Shown here: positions 26,354-35,812 of the stretch, in pieces
Position numbering within the stretch: the stretch's first letter is position 1
How the letters are laid out: each line of letters starts with the position of its first letter
Source of the DNA: Acinetobacter equi
GTDB taxonomy: Bacteria > Pseudomonadota > Gammaproteobacteria > Pseudomonadales > Moraxellaceae
Direction of reading: 5' to 3'
Assembly: GCF_001307195.1 (NCBI RefSeq)
Contig: NZ_CP012808.1
Span: forward strand, 2,990,270 to 3,054,269
DNA length: 64,000 nucleotides
Made by a program: the position numbers and the translations under genes
The notes under the pieces: model-generated
Databases searched by the model: none
Told to the model about the DNA's origin: nothing
What the model saw: the letters and a program-made list of their open reading frames with translations, nothing else

Positions 26354-27652
26354 TTATCGTCTTACAAACAAAGCAACAAAAGCACTACAAGCACAGGCAA
26401 TCGTCACAATCATAAAAATTAGAGATGTATTACCTGTCATGTCTAATACACTACCAATTAGTGGCTCTGCCAATCCTGCAAATAAATATGATGCAAAATT
26501 CATAACCCCAGTTGCAGTACCTGCTCGTTTAGCACCTGCTAAATCTGGACACAATGCCCAAAAACTAGAGGCTGGACCATAGACAAAGAAGCCACATAAA
26601 AATAAAGCACCAATTGCAACAGAACTATATGTAGGAAGTGTCCACATCCATAAACTTGTAATAGCACCTAAAACCATATAAAGAATAATGGCTAAATAAC
26701 GTTTCGATCCAAATAATCTGTCAGAAACCCATCCATTAGTTAGTGCACCAACAGCCATTCCAACTGGTAATGCAACGGTAATCCAGATAGGATCAATCCC
26801 CGCATCTCCTGATTTCCAATTCGAACCTAAAAAATGCACAGGAACCCAAATAATCAATCCATAACGTGCCGCATTTTGAAATCCTAATGACACTGCCGCA
26901 ATTAAAAGCTTTACATTCTTTAATATTGCTTTATAACGTTGCCACGATGTTTCTTCTACATCACCTGCTAATTCTTGAGCTTTATCTTCTTCATTTGCAA
27001 CACCAGTATTTTCTAGCGGTTTAAAACCAAGATCTTCTGGTCGTTCACGTGCAACAAAGAAAAATAAAATACCTCCTGCCAACATAAGTAAAACTGGTAA
27101 ACGGAAAATCCATCTCCATTCCAACTGAAAAACTTCAATTACAACAACAGAAGTTACATACGACAAAATGGATGCACAACCTGCTGCAAATACATAAAAT
27201 CCATATACTTTTCCACGTTCAGAAACACCCCACCAATTTGAAAGTAAACGGCTTCCTGGTGCCCAACCTAGAGCTTGTAAATATCCATTTGCAGCCCATG
27301 GAATAATTAAACTAAAAAAACCACTTGCAAAACTTACAATCCAATTCGCACCACAGGAAAGTACTGCTCCTGTTGTCATAATACGGCGGCCTCCAAATTT
27401 ATCCGCCAAATTTCCATTAATTGCTTGCCCAATAGCATAAGCCCACAACATACTTGCAGAAATCCATCCTAGAGCTGCACTACTTAACCCAAATTCTGCT
27501 TGTATACCAGGTATGGCAAAACCAAATGTTTGTCGACCTGTATAAAAAAATAGATAACAAAACATTGCAGCAAATAACATTCTCCACTGTGCACGTCGAA
27601 ATGCTGGTGTATTATTATCAGCTAATGGTATTGAATATTGTGTTCGTTCCAT
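26354..27652 (-). CDS. OPA-type MFS transporter, probable phosphonate importer
   Basis: This 432-residue inner-membrane carrier of the organophosphate:phosphate antiporter type (GlpT/UhpT/UhpC-like MFS) has about twelve hydrophobic segments. The family pattern is seen in YLFFYTGRQTFGFAIPGIQAEFGLSSAALGWISASMLWAYAIGQAINGNLADKFGGRRIMTTGA and in GYLQALGWAPGSRLLSNWWGVSERGKVYGFYV. OPA carriers move phosphate esters. Placed between a phosphonoacetaldehyde-related dehydrogenase and phnX, this one most likely imports a small phosphonate. Transport direction and substrate are inferred. Confidence 0.87.
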   Translation of the reverse strand: MERTQYSIPLADNNTPAFRRAQWRMLFAAMFCYLFFYTGRQTFGFAIPGIQAEFGLSSAALGWISASMLWAYAIGQAINGNLADKFGGRRIMTTGAVLSCGANWIVSFASGFFSLIIPWAANGYLQALGWAPGSRLLSNWWGVSERGKVYGFYVFAAGCASILSYVTSVVVIEVFQLEWRWIFRLPVLLMLAGGILFFFVARERPEDLGFKPLENTGVANEEDKAQELAGDVEETSWQRYKAILKNVKLLIAAVSLGFQNAARYGLIIWVPVHFLGSNWKSGDAGIDPIWITVALPVGMAVGALTNGWVSDRLFGSKRYLAIILYMVLGAITSLWMWTLPTYSSVAIGALFLCGFFVYGPASSFWALCPDLAGAKRAGTATGVMNFASYLFAGLAEPLIGSVLDMTGNTSLIFMIVTIACACSAFVALFVRR

Positions 27653-27744
27653 GATTCTTATCCTTATTATATAAATACGCGCAAATCCTTTATAAATAGG
27701 AAAATATAAAGATCCTCTTATTTTTTCCTACAAGATAATGCTTT

Positions 27745-28836
27745 TTAAGAAAGAGAAACTCCTATAAAGTTTTTTCCTCGTGCTCCTTGCATCGCATAAT
27801 TGATCATCTCCATTTGCTCGTCTGCATATACCCCATAATCACAAAACTCTGTTTTAACATCTAAGCTATGTAAGAAATTCAATAATTGTGTCTGAGCATC
27901 TTCTAAACTATTTCCGAACATTTTTTTAAAGATTTGATCTCTTGATTTACTCTTACCCCAAGCAAGTCCTAATACATAAGGCAATGTAAATGAGCATGCA
28001 ATTCCATGGGCTAATCCATACCTCAATGTCATCTCATAAGAAATCGAATGAGCTAACGCAGTCTTTGTATTCGAAAATGCAATCCCTGCTTTTAAAGCTG
28101 CTAATGCCATTTTTGAACGTAAATTTTCATTCAATAAATCTTGAGATAATTTAGGTAAACAATCCAAAATATCTTCAATAGCAGAGATTGCAAAAATATC
28201 TGAAACTGGATTTGAATTAACATTCCAAATAGACTCTAAAGCATGTGATAAAGCATCTAAGCCTGTTGAAATTGTAATTGCTCTAGGAACAGTTAACATT
28301 AAATCTGGATCAATAATTGCAACTTTTGGCCATGTACAATCCAAATGCAAAGAGTATTTTTTTTGTTCTTTACTATCCCAAATTGTTGCCCAAGGTGTTA
28401 CTTCACTGCCTGTTCCTGCAGTCGTTGGAACAGCGATTAATTTTTTATATTTTGTAGGTGTAAACTTTTTCCCTGTTACTAAAGGTTCAAGTAACTCTTC
28501 AAATTTTTTTGATTCTGTTCCAACAATAAGTGCCTTTGCTGTATCAATTGAACTTCCGCCACCAATTGCTAGAACAGTATCGCAATCTTCAAATTTCTCC
28601 CAAAAATATTCATATATTTCTTTGAGTTGAATTACATCAGGATTAGGTTGAACATTTTGAATTATATGAACCAACCGATCTCCCAATAACAGCTTAATTT
28701 TCTCAATTAACCCTAAACTTTCAGCTTCAGGAAAAGTAACCAAAGTTACTGTCTCGTTTTCAGTTAACTCTTTTAATTTACAAAGAGATCCTTTCCCAAA
28801 GTATGTAGTCACAGGATTATAAAAAGTATCGACCAT
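27745..28836 (-). CDS. Iron-containing alcohol dehydrogenase, probable phosphonoacetaldehyde reductase / 2-hydroxyethylphosphonate dehydrogenase
   Basis: This 363-residue group III Fe-ADH has the NAD-binding GGGSSIDTAKA near residue 93. The substrate/metal pocket is AVPTTAGTGSEVTPWA, and the metal ligands lie in STGLDALSHALES and YGLAHGIACSFTLPYVL. Family members close to this (PhpC-like) interconvert phosphonoacetaldehyde and 2-hydroxyethylphosphonate. Acetaldehyde reduction to ethanol is the main alternative. It is the first gene of the ADH-transporter-LysR-phnX run, 92 nt before the transporter. The substrate assignment is inference from context. Confidence 0.82.
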   Translation of the reverse strand: MVDTFYNPVTTYFGKGSLCKLKELTENETVTLVTFPEAESLGLIEKIKLLLGDRLVHIIQNVQPNPDVIQLKEIYEYFWEKFEDCDTVLAIGGGSSIDTAKALIVGTESKKFEELLEPLVTGKKFTPTKYKKLIAVPTTAGTGSEVTPWATIWDSKEQKKYSLHLDCTWPKVAIIDPDLMLTVPRAITISTGLDALSHALESIWNVNSNPVSDIFAISAIEDILDCLPKLSQDLLNENLRSKMALAALKAGIAFSNTKTALAHSISYEMTLRYGLAHGIACSFTLPYVLGLAWGKSKSRDQIFKKMFGNSLEDAQTQLLNFLHSLDVKTEFCDYGVYADEQMEMINYAMQGARGKNFIGVSLS

Positions 28837-29129
28837 GATGATTTTACGCCTCCCTTTTAAACGTATTTCATAGTCAATCCTATTTATCTTTTAGACAAAT
28901 CGATTAATTATCAGTTAACATTGATTAAACCATTAACAACTGATTTATATTATTTTTTTACAAGAAAACCACCTGTTTTTTAATCACAATAGTCACTAAA
29001 ATAGACATTTTTCCTGCGAAAAATAAAAGTAAATATATTCAATCTATAAAAACATTTCAGGATTTTTTTTTCATAAAAAACAACTTCAGCTGTATGCTGT
29101 ATATAAATTTTATCTGCTTTTAAAATAAT

Positions 29130-30512
29130 ATGGCCAAAGCAAAAACAGTATATCGTTGTGAACAATGTGGTACAGATCATCCTAAGTGGGCTGGACAATG
29201 TACAGATTGCGGTGAATGGAATTCACTCGTTGAAGTCAACATTGCACCTGCCGTTACGCATCGTGCTCAACCTAAAATGGGTGGTGGTTATGCAGGGCAA
29301 GCTTCTGCTGTTACCACACTGAATCAAATTTCTATTTCAAATGAAACACGTTTAGCAACAGGAATTAGCGAATTCGATCGAGTATTAGGTGGCGGTTTAG
29401 TGACTGGATCTGTCGTCCTGATTGGTGGTGATCCTGGTATTGGTAAATCAACTATCTTGCTACAAACTGCGACTCATATGGCTTCAGCCAATAGCTCTGC
29501 CCTATATGTAACAGGTGAAGAATCATTATCTCAAGTCGCTTTACGTGCACAACGCTTAGACTTACCTACTGACCATTTAAAAGTCATGGCTGAAACTTGT
29601 GTAGAGCGCATATGTGAAATTTTAGCGCAAATTCGCCCTGCCGTAGCTATTTTAGATTCTATTCAAACGTTATATACCGAAACTTTACAATCTGCTCCAG
29701 GTGGTGTTTCACAAATTCGTGAATCAGCTGCACTATTAACTCGCTATGCTAAAAATAGTGGTACTGCGCTATTCATTGTGGGACATGTCACTAAAGAAGG
29801 TTCTTTAGCAGGACCTCGTGTTTTAGAACATATGGTCGATTGTGTTCTTTATTTTGAAGGACAATCAGACTCTAGATACCGAATGATTCGTGCTGTTAAA
29901 AACCGATTTGGTGCAGTGAATGAATTAGGTGTATTTGGTATGACTGACAAAGGTCTAAAAGAAGTTGCCAATCCTTCAGCTATTTTTTTAAGTCGTTATG
30001 ATGAAGCAATACCCGGCTCAATTGTAATGATTAGCCGTGAAGGTACACGCCCCCTTTTAGTAGAAGTACAAGCATTAGTTGATGATGCACATGGTCAACC
30101 AAGACGTGTTGCTTTAGGTTTAGAACAAAACCGTTTGAATATGCTTTTAGCAGTTATGCATCGTCATGGTGGTGTTCAAACATCAGGACAAGATGTTTAT
30201 GTAAATGTGGTCGGTGGCCTAAAAATTACCGAAACAGGTTCAGATTTGGCTGTACTTCTAGCATGTGCATCAAGCTTGAGAGGCAAAGCACTACCACAGC
30301 AACTGGCTGTTTTTGGTGAGGTTGGGTTATCAGGAGAAATTCGCCCTGTACCGAATGGACAAGAACGTTTAAAAGAAGCCATTAAACATGGTTTCAAATA
30401 CATTATTGTCCCTAGGGCCAATGCACCTCAAAAAAAGATCGCTGGTGTACAAATTATTGCCGTTGCAAGATTGCATGAAGCATTAACTGAAGCCATCAAT
30501 TTATGTGAGTAA
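29130..30512 (+). CDS. radA: DNA repair protein RadA
   Basis: This 460-residue RecA-related ATPase drives branch migration during recombinational repair. An N-terminal four-Cys zinc finger is visible (CEQCGTDHPKWAGQCTDCGEWNS). Walker A is GGDPGIGKSTI and Walker B ends in VAILDSIQ. The diagnostic KNRFG motif is in RAVKNRFGAVNELGVFGM. The C-terminal Lon-like domain holds VNVVGGLKITETGSDLAVLLACASS. Length and start (MAKAKTVYRCEQCG) are standard. It stands alone, diverging from the phosphonate operon. Confidence 0.97.
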   Translation: MAKAKTVYRCEQCGTDHPKWAGQCTDCGEWNSLVEVNIAPAVTHRAQPKMGGGYAGQASAVTTLNQISISNETRLATGISEFDRVLGGGLVTGSVVLIGGDPGIGKSTILLQTATHMASANSSALYVTGEESLSQVALRAQRLDLPTDHLKVMAETCVERICEILAQIRPAVAILDSIQTLYTETLQSAPGGVSQIRESAALLTRYAKNSGTALFIVGHVTKEGSLAGPRVLEHMVDCVLYFEGQSDSRYRMIRAVKNRFGAVNELGVFGMTDKGLKEVANPSAIFLSRYDEAIPGSIVMISREGTRPLLVEVQALVDDAHGQPRRVALGLEQNRLNMLLAVMHRHGGVQTSGQDVYVNVVGGLKITETGSDLAVLLACASSLRGKALPQQLAVFGEVGLSGEIRPVPNGQERLKEAIKHGFKYIIVPRANAPQKKIAGVQIIAVARLHEALTEAINLCE

Positions 30513-30651
30513 TATTCACGTTTTTTGACACCTTGTTTTCAGACAAATTTATATATTGAGTTGCAAGAATATACAAATTTTTATTGAAATTTTAATCAAA
30601 GCCTATATAAATATAGAAGTTAAACAAGATTTACTTCGACAGGAAAATTTA

Positions 30652-31644
30652 ATGGAAGTTCGACAGCGTGGTTTTATTGCCGGTATTTTAACAGCGGCAT
30701 TATTGGTAGCTCCTTTGGCAGCAGAAGCAAAACGTGCTGGTGGCGGTAAAAGTCACGGTATGAGTCGCTCTGCAGCGCCATCTCAATCATACCAACAACC
30801 TCGTCAAGCAGCTCCTGCTCAACAACCTACAGCTGCACCTGCTCAACAAAAATCAGGTCCTGGTGTAGGTGGTATGGTTGCTGCTGGTGTAGCCGGTGCT
30901 GCTATTGGTGCTGTAGCTGCAAATGCTTTAGCAGATGACAAACCTGCAAATGCAGCAAGTGAAGCTCAAGCGCCTGTACAAGCACAAGAGGAAGAAAAAG
31001 GTGGTATTCCAAGCTGGTTATGGATTCTATTAATCGCTGCTGTTGCTTTCTTTATCTTCCGCAAAGTCGGAGCAAAAAAAAAACTAGCTTCTAACAATCC
31101 TTATGCGCCAAATAGCGGTGCGCAACAAGCACCGTTTGGTCAAACACCACCTACTGGTCGTCCTTCTAATGACGGCACCAATATTTTTGGTCAAAATGTA
31201 GGTGGCTCAAATGCAACTGCTCCTGTAAACAATGCTCCTTTTGGCACTGCTTATACGAACAGCGGCAGCCAATTACCAGATGGTACTGAACCTGCTGCAT
31301 TCCTACGTGTTGCTCGTCAGCGTTTTAACCATATTCAATCAATGAATACAGCAAGTAACATTGCAGAAATTCAGCGTTATTTAACACCTGATCTTTACCA
31401 GTCAATGTATAACGACATTATGGAAAACCAAGATCAAGATGTTGCTGAATTTTCTAACTTAAATGCAATGGTTGCAGATTCTGCTAATGAAAATGGTCAA
31501 TACATTGTAAGCGTACGCTTTACAGGTACAGTGAGTGAAGACTTAAACAGCTTACCTCAACCATTTACTGAAGTTTGGCATTTTGTAAAACCTGCTGGTT
31601 CAAGCCAAGACTGGTTAGTTGCTGGAATTCAACAAGAAGGCTAA
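30652..31644 (+). CDS. Tim44-like domain membrane protein
   Basis: About 330 residues follow the Met at 30652, which has AGGAAAA upstream. The ORF's first ATG (30556) would hide the signal sequence and is rejected. A signal peptide or anchor is present (GFIAGILTAALLVAPLAAEA). A low-complexity P/Q/A-rich part (about 30-80) and a Gly/Ala-rich segment follow. A membrane span is seen near residue 120-135 (IPSWLWILLIAAVAFFIF). A C-terminal Tim44-like domain (about 210-330: AAFLRVARQRFNHIQSMNTASNIAEIQRYLTPDLY...VEFT-type VRFTGTVSED, EVWHFVKPAGS) ends the protein. The domain resembles a mitochondrial import factor, but the bacterial role is unknown. Confidence 0.8.
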   Translation: MEVRQRGFIAGILTAALLVAPLAAEAKRAGGGKSHGMSRSAAPSQSYQQPRQAAPAQQPTAAPAQQKSGPGVGGMVAAGVAGAAIGAVAANALADDKPANAASEAQAPVQAQEEEKGGIPSWLWILLIAAVAFFIFRKVGAKKKLASNNPYAPNSGAQQAPFGQTPPTGRPSNDGTNIFGQNVGGSNATAPVNNAPFGTAYTNSGSQLPDGTEPAAFLRVARQRFNHIQSMNTASNIAEIQRYLTPDLYQSMYNDIMENQDQDVAEFSNLNAMVADSANENGQYIVSVRFTGTVSEDLNSLPQPFTEVWHFVKPAGSSQDWLVAGIQQEG

Positions 31645-31659
31645 TTTAACTTAGTCTTC

Positions 31660-31696
31660 AAAAAGCCCAATAACTTAAAGTTGTTGGGCTTTTTTA
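31660..31696 (+). terminator. Intrinsic terminator of the Tim44-like gene
   Basis: AGCCCAATAACTT / AAGTTGTTGGGCT stem (one T-G pair) followed by TTTTTT, 16 nt after the stop. Confidence 0.85.
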
Positions 31697-31726
31697 TATA
31701 AAATATAATCATGAGAATTTAAAAAA

Positions 31727-32416
31727 TTATTGCAAAATAAAATCTACTATTTTTCGTACATGTATTTCAGTTGTATCTAAAACTGCAATATTAAAATCTG
31801 CTTGATCCACAATTAAACCTAATTCCGTACAACCTAAAATGACACCTTCTGCACCAGAAACAATCTGCTTTTGAATAATTGTTTTATATATTTCTTTAGA
31901 TTGAGAATTAATAATGCCTTGACAAAGCTCATCGTAAATAATTCTATTTATAATTAATTGATCATCTAAATGAGGTACAACAACATCAATTCAAAAATTA
32001 ATAAGTTAAGTAATATAAAAAGCTTGTCCCATGGTAAATTTTGTACCAAGCAATACCACTTTTTTTAATTTTAACTGCTGAATTTCAGCTGCTACAGCAT
32101 CAATAATATGTAAAAAAGGAATATTGATAGCACTTAAAATTTGAGGTGCAACCTTATGCATTGTATTGGTACATAAAGCAACTGCATCACAGCCTGCATC
32201 TTCTAATTTTTTAGCAATTACAGCAAGTTCATTTCCTGCACGCTCCCATTCTTCATTTCTTTGTAATTGCTCTATTTCTTTAAAGTTCACGCTATAAAAT
32301 ATTATTTTTGCAGAATTTAATCCACCTAAAGCTTCATGTACAAGCTGATTAATACGTTGATAATACAATGCTGATGATTCCCAGCTCATACCACCAATTA
32401 ATCCAATTGTTTTCAT
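31727..32416 (-). pseudogene. Aspartate/glutamate racemase family protein, interrupted by two in-frame stops
   Basis: From the Met at 32416 the protein reads MKTIGLIGGMSWESSALYYQRIN..., with a catalytic Cys region in CDAVALCTNTMHKVA. It runs to ...GTKFTMGQAFYIT, where TAA follows. The same frame continues: four codons (LINF), a TGA, then IDVVVPHLDDQLIINRIIYDELCQGI...GVILGCTELGLIVDQADF, which holds the second catalytic Cys, to the end at 31727. The whole span is 230 codons, the usual size. No indel is needed: each stop is one substitution away from a sense codon. This is an inactivated gene, unlike the indel-broken genes after 52 kb. Family: YgeA/RacX-type amino acid racemase. Confidence 0.8.
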
Positions 32417-32464
32417 TTTTATCTCTCTTTTATACACATAATTTCCTTTATTTTTCATAAAATA

Positions 32465-32486
32465 AAACCCCAAATTTGGGGTTTTA
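32465..32486 (-). terminator. Intrinsic terminator after the DegS-like protease
   Basis: The perfect palindrome AAAACCCCAAATTTGGGGTTTT lies 27 nt after the protease stop, upstream of the racemase pseudogene. Confidence 0.75.
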
Positions 32487-32512
32487 TGAAAATTCAATAA
32501 TGATCTAAAACA

Positions 32513-33694
32513 TTATCTTGGTAACGGAATATATTGCTTATTTGCATCTACATTCTGCTTTTTTAATTCACCAATCACGACATTGAGTACTAATTTTTCA
32601 TTACCACGTTTGACCGTAATATCAATATTACTATTTGGGGCTTGTTGAGCAACATAATTTCTTAAGTGAGATGAAGAGGTAATTTTTTCATTTCCCACTT
32701 TTAAAATAATATCACCTTTTTTAATTCCTGCTTGATCTGCTGGTGCTTCAGGCTCTACATAAGCAACCTCTACACCTTCTTTTGAAGATAAGAAATTATC
32801 TTGTTTTATAGATTGTAATCCAATACCTAACCATCCACGAACAACACGACCATCTCTTAAAATAGAATTCAACACTTGTTGACAAACTTTTGCAGAAATT
32901 GCAAAACCAATGCCCATTGAACCACCAGATTGAGAGAAAATCGCAGTATTTACACCAATTAAATTTCCTGCAACGTCAATTAAGGCTCCACCTGAGTTAC
33001 CAGGGTTGATAGCAGCATCAGTCTGAATAAAATCTTCATATGTACTAATACTTAAATCAGATCGGCCTGTTGCAGAAATAATTCCTTGTGTCACAGTTTG
33101 CCCAACGCCAAATGGATTACCAATCGCTAAAACAACGTCACCAACTTCATTACCACTTAATTTAAATGGCAATACAGGTAATTTATCTAAATCAATTTTA
33201 ATCACAGCTAAATCAGTATCTGGGTCTGTCCCAATCACTTTAGCTTCTGCTTTACGACCATCATTTAATGCAACAATGATTTTATCTGCCTGAGCAATCA
33301 CATGATTATTAGTTAAAATATACCCATCTGGACGTACAATTACACCTGAACCTAAACTATTTTGATCTGGTCCTTGTCCGAATTGATCAGGTAATTGATC
33401 ACCAAAAAACTCTCTAAATGCTGGATCATTAAACAGTGGATGTTTAACTTTTTGAATACTTTGGGTGGTATAAATATTTACAACAGCAGGAGCTGCAACT
33501 TTAACTGCTGCATGATAGGACACGACTCCACCAGTACGCGTAGTATCAATTAACGGCTCTACCTTTTCAGCAGGTAATTTAACTCCATCTGCTGAAATTG
33601 GTGCTTTTGGCTTGGTTATTTGTTGCCAGCCAATAAAACCAATAATCACAATAATTAAGAGAATCCAAGGCAACCATGTAAAGGTCCTACGCAC
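32513..33694 (-). CDS. DegS/AlgW-like membrane-anchored periplasmic serine protease
   Basis: This 393-residue HtrA-family protease has an N-terminal membrane anchor (WLPWILLIIVIIGFIGW, about 6-23) with the protease domain in the periplasm. The catalytic triad is visible: His in LTNNHVIAQ, Asp in DPDTDLAVIKI, and Ser in NPGNSGGALID. One PDZ domain (about 280-375, GWLGIGLQSIK...EAPADQAGIKKGDIILKVG) follows. One PDZ and a membrane anchor are the layout of DegS/AlgW, which start RseA/MucA cleavage in the envelope stress response. DegQ/MucD have two PDZs. A role in sigma-E-type signalling is inferred, and no anti-sigma factor is encoded nearby. Confidence 0.9.
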   Translation of the reverse strand: MRRTFTWLPWILLIIVIIGFIGWQQITKPKAPISADGVKLPAEKVEPLIDTTRTGGVVSYHAAVKVAAPAVVNIYTTQSIQKVKHPLFNDPAFREFFGDQLPDQFGQGPDQNSLGSGVIVRPDGYILTNNHVIAQADKIIVALNDGRKAEAKVIGTDPDTDLAVIKIDLDKLPVLPFKLSGNEVGDVVLAIGNPFGVGQTVTQGIISATGRSDLSISTYEDFIQTDAAINPGNSGGALIDVAGNLIGVNTAIFSQSGGSMGIGFAISAKVCQQVLNSILRDGRVVRGWLGIGLQSIKQDNFLSSKEGVEVAYVEPEAPADQAGIKKGDIILKVGNEKITSSSHLRNYVAQQAPNSNIDITVKRGNEKLVLNVVIGELKKQNVDANKQYIPLPR

Positions 33695-33863
33695 GATTTA
33701 TACCTCTAATAAAAAGATTTTACTTCGTTGATGAGTAAATGATTTATAAGTTATTTTAAATGGAAATAAACAATGAATCACAAAAAAAACCAAGAAATTT
33801 GTCTCGCTTTGGTTACAATTAAGATATGTTTTATATAATTTAATTCAACTTTTCAGGAAATCT

Positions 33864-34622
33864 ATGGCCAATCTCAATGAAATTATCTTATGGTGTAATC
33901 AAACCCTAAAATCTCATGAGTTTAAGGATTATGCACCAAATGGTTTACAAATTGAAGGTAAACTTGAAGTGAATAAAATTCTTTGCGCTGTAACAGCCTC
34001 ACAAGATGCCATAGATGCAGCTATTTCCCAAAATGCAGACTTACTTTTAGTTCATCATGGCTATTTTTGGAAAGGTGAACCCTACCCAATTATAGGGATG
34101 CGTGGCAAACGCATAAAAGCATTAATACAAAATGATATTTCTTTAGTTGGTTATCATCTGCCATTAGACTCTCATCCACGCCTAGGAAATAATGCAGCGA
34201 TTGCTGATCTATTAGAATTGGAAAATATTGAAGCGCTTGATCCAGCTGAAAAACATCCCATTGGAAATATTGGCTTTTTAAAGCAGCCTATGTCACCTGA
34301 AGAATTTAAAGATTTTTTAACATCACGCTTAGGCTTTAATACAATTCATTTAGCTGCAAATAAAAAAGAAATTCATAAAATTGGTTATTGCACAGGTGCT
34401 GCACAAGATTTTATTGCAAAAGCTGCTGAACAAAACTGCGATGCATTTATTTCTGGTGAAGTCAGTGAACGTACTTTTTACGAAGCAAAAGAATTAAATG
34501 TCCACTATTATGCGTGCGGACATCATGCAACTGAAAAATATGGTGTGCAACGCTTAGCAAAAGCCATTTCTGAACAATTTGATATTGAAACATGCTATTT
34601 TGAATTAAATAATCCTATTTAA
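33864..34622 (+). CDS. Nif3-like dinuclear metal centre protein
   Basis: This 252-residue NIF3/YbgI-family protein contains GLQIEGKLEVNKILCAVTASQDAIDAAI, LLLVHHGYFWKGE, GYHLPLDSHPRLGNNAAIADLL and the C-terminal ISGEVSERTFYEAKELNVHYYACGHHATEKYGV. The His and Glu residues in these segments would form the two-metal centre. It has been proposed as a GTP cyclohydrolase I type 2 homolog, but the true function is uncertain. It diverges from the DegS-like gene, with 169 bp between. Confidence 0.92.
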   Translation: MANLNEIILWCNQTLKSHEFKDYAPNGLQIEGKLEVNKILCAVTASQDAIDAAISQNADLLLVHHGYFWKGEPYPIIGMRGKRIKALIQNDISLVGYHLPLDSHPRLGNNAAIADLLELENIEALDPAEKHPIGNIGFLKQPMSPEEFKDFLTSRLGFNTIHLAANKKEIHKIGYCTGAAQDFIAKAAEQNCDAFISGEVSERTFYEAKELNVHYYACGHHATEKYGVQRLAKAISEQFDIETCYFELNNPI

Positions 34623-34780
34623 TGTATTATTTTCAAGTACTTTAAAACAGGCCTTATCTCAATAAATTCAAGCTTTATTCTGTATTGTTATTTGCAACTA
34701 ATGCCCAATTTAGCTCAAGAATCTATTACAATAAGGTCACTTAAATGTCATAACCCAGCAAAATGCAAGGAATTGAAATC

Positions 34781-35407
34781 ATGACAGCGATTACTTTACC
34801 CGCTTTACCTTACGGCTACGAAGATTTAGCTCCACATATCAGCAAAGAAACTTTAGAGTTCCATCATGACAAGCACCACAACACTTACGTGGTTAACTTG
34901 AACAACTTGATTAAAGGCACAGATCTTGAAGATAAAACTTTAGAAGAAATCATTAAAGCTTCAGCTGGTGATGCATCTAAAGCAGGTATTTTCAACAATG
35001 CTGCTCAAGTTTGGAACCACACTTTCTATTGGAACTGTATGGCTAAAAATGGTGGCGGTAAAGCAACTGGTGCTTTAGCTGCTAAAATTGATGAAGCATT
35101 TGGTTCTTATGAAAAATTTGCTGAAGAGTTTGCTGCTGCTGCAACAACTCAATTCGGTTCAGGTTGGGCTTGGTTAGTTGCTGACAAAGTAAATGGTAAC
35201 CTTTCTATTCTTAAAACTTCAAATGCTGATACTCCACTTGCTCATGGCAAAGTTGCTGTATTAACAATTGACGTATGGGAACACGCTTACTACATCGACT
35301 TCCGTAATGCTCGTCCTAAATACATCACAACTTTCTTAGAAAGCCTTGTGAACTGGGATTATGCAAACGCTAAATATGCAGGTCTTGCTGCTGGCGTTGA
35401 AAAATAA
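34781..35407 (+). CDS. sodB: Superoxide dismutase [Fe]
   Basis: This 208-residue cytosolic superoxide dismutase starts at the Met at 34781 ([37 protein letters not shown]). That Met has AAGGAATTG upstream, while the ORF's first ATG lies within the ribosome-binding region. Metal ligands are His in EFHHDKHH and in QVWNHTFYW, and Asp/His in DVWEHAYY. The Gln in [13 protein letters not shown] is the iron-type signature. A terminator follows at 35437. Confidence 0.96.
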   Translation: MTAITLPALPYGYEDLAPHISKETLEFHHDKHHNTYVVNLNNLIKGTDLEDKTLEEIIKASAGDASKAGIFNNAAQVWNHTFYWNCMAKNGGGKATGALAAKIDEAFGSYEKFAEEFAAAATTQFGSGWAWLVADKVNGNLSILKTSNADTPLAHGKVAVLTIDVWEHAYYIDFRNARPKYITTFLESLVNWDYANAKYAGLAAGVEK

Positions 35408-35436
35408 GATCTAACGATTTTATTTTATCTCAAAAG

Positions 35437-35462
35437 AACCATCCTTATCGGATGGTTTTTTT
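35437..35462 (+). terminator. Intrinsic terminator of sodB
   Basis: AACCATCC / GGATGGTT stem with a TTATC loop and a T tail, 30 nt after the stop. Confidence 0.85.
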
Positions 35463-35695
35463 ATATTTGAATCGTCATGAATAGTAAAATTTGATCTATT
35501 TCAAGTGTTCTACTCATCACTTCATCCTAGCTTTAAAGCATAAAAACTATCTAATTATTATTTTTCAATCATTTAATAAATTTTCATTTTTTATATTTCT
35601 CTTTTATAAATTAGTCAAAATCAATCAATATATAAACATTTTTTTAGAAATTGGCTAATAAAAAAACATTTGGTTATCTTTTCTTGTATTTTTGC
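35463..35695. other. AT-rich gap between sodB and the tRNA operon
   Basis: A 233-nt very AT-rich stretch. No ORF, repeat or structure stands out before the tRNA promoter at its end. Confidence 0.4.
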
Positions 35696-35724
35696 TTGAC
35701 CAGTTCTGATTTCATCCCTAAAAT
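35696..35724 (+). promoter_or_regulatory. Sigma-70 promoter of the tRNA-Asn operon
   Basis: TTGACC, a 17-bp spacer and TAAAAT, with the -10 element ending 11 nt before the first tRNA. The spacing is ideal. No GC discriminator of a stringent promoter is obvious. Confidence 0.8.
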
Positions 35725-35735
35725 GCGCTTCAGAT

Positions 35736-35811
35736 TCTCCAATAGCTCAGTCGGTAGAGCGACGGACTGTTAATCCGCAGGTCCCTGGTTCGAGCCCAGG
35801 TTGGAGAGCCA
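35736..35811 (+). tRNA. tRNA-Asn (GTT), copy 1
   Basis: This 76-nt gene has an acceptor stem TCTCCAA / TTGGAGA, a D arm AGCTCAGTCGGTAGAGC and an anticodon loop CTGTTAA (anticodon GTT). The T arm is CCTGGTTCGAGCCCAGG and the CCA is encoded. It is the first of two tRNA-Asn genes in one transcript, separated by a single base. Confidence 0.98.
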
Positions 35812-35812
35812 T

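Noticed and set aside
23136..28836. AGCS alanine symporter as part of the phosphonate operon (alanine is a PhnW product)
   Set aside because: It is on the opposite strand, has its own sigma-54 promoter and terminator, and no PhnW is present.
28980..29198. 72-residue ORF upstream of and overlapping radA
   Set aside because: It overlaps the radA start on the opposite strand, has no ribosome-binding site and lacks any recognisable feature.
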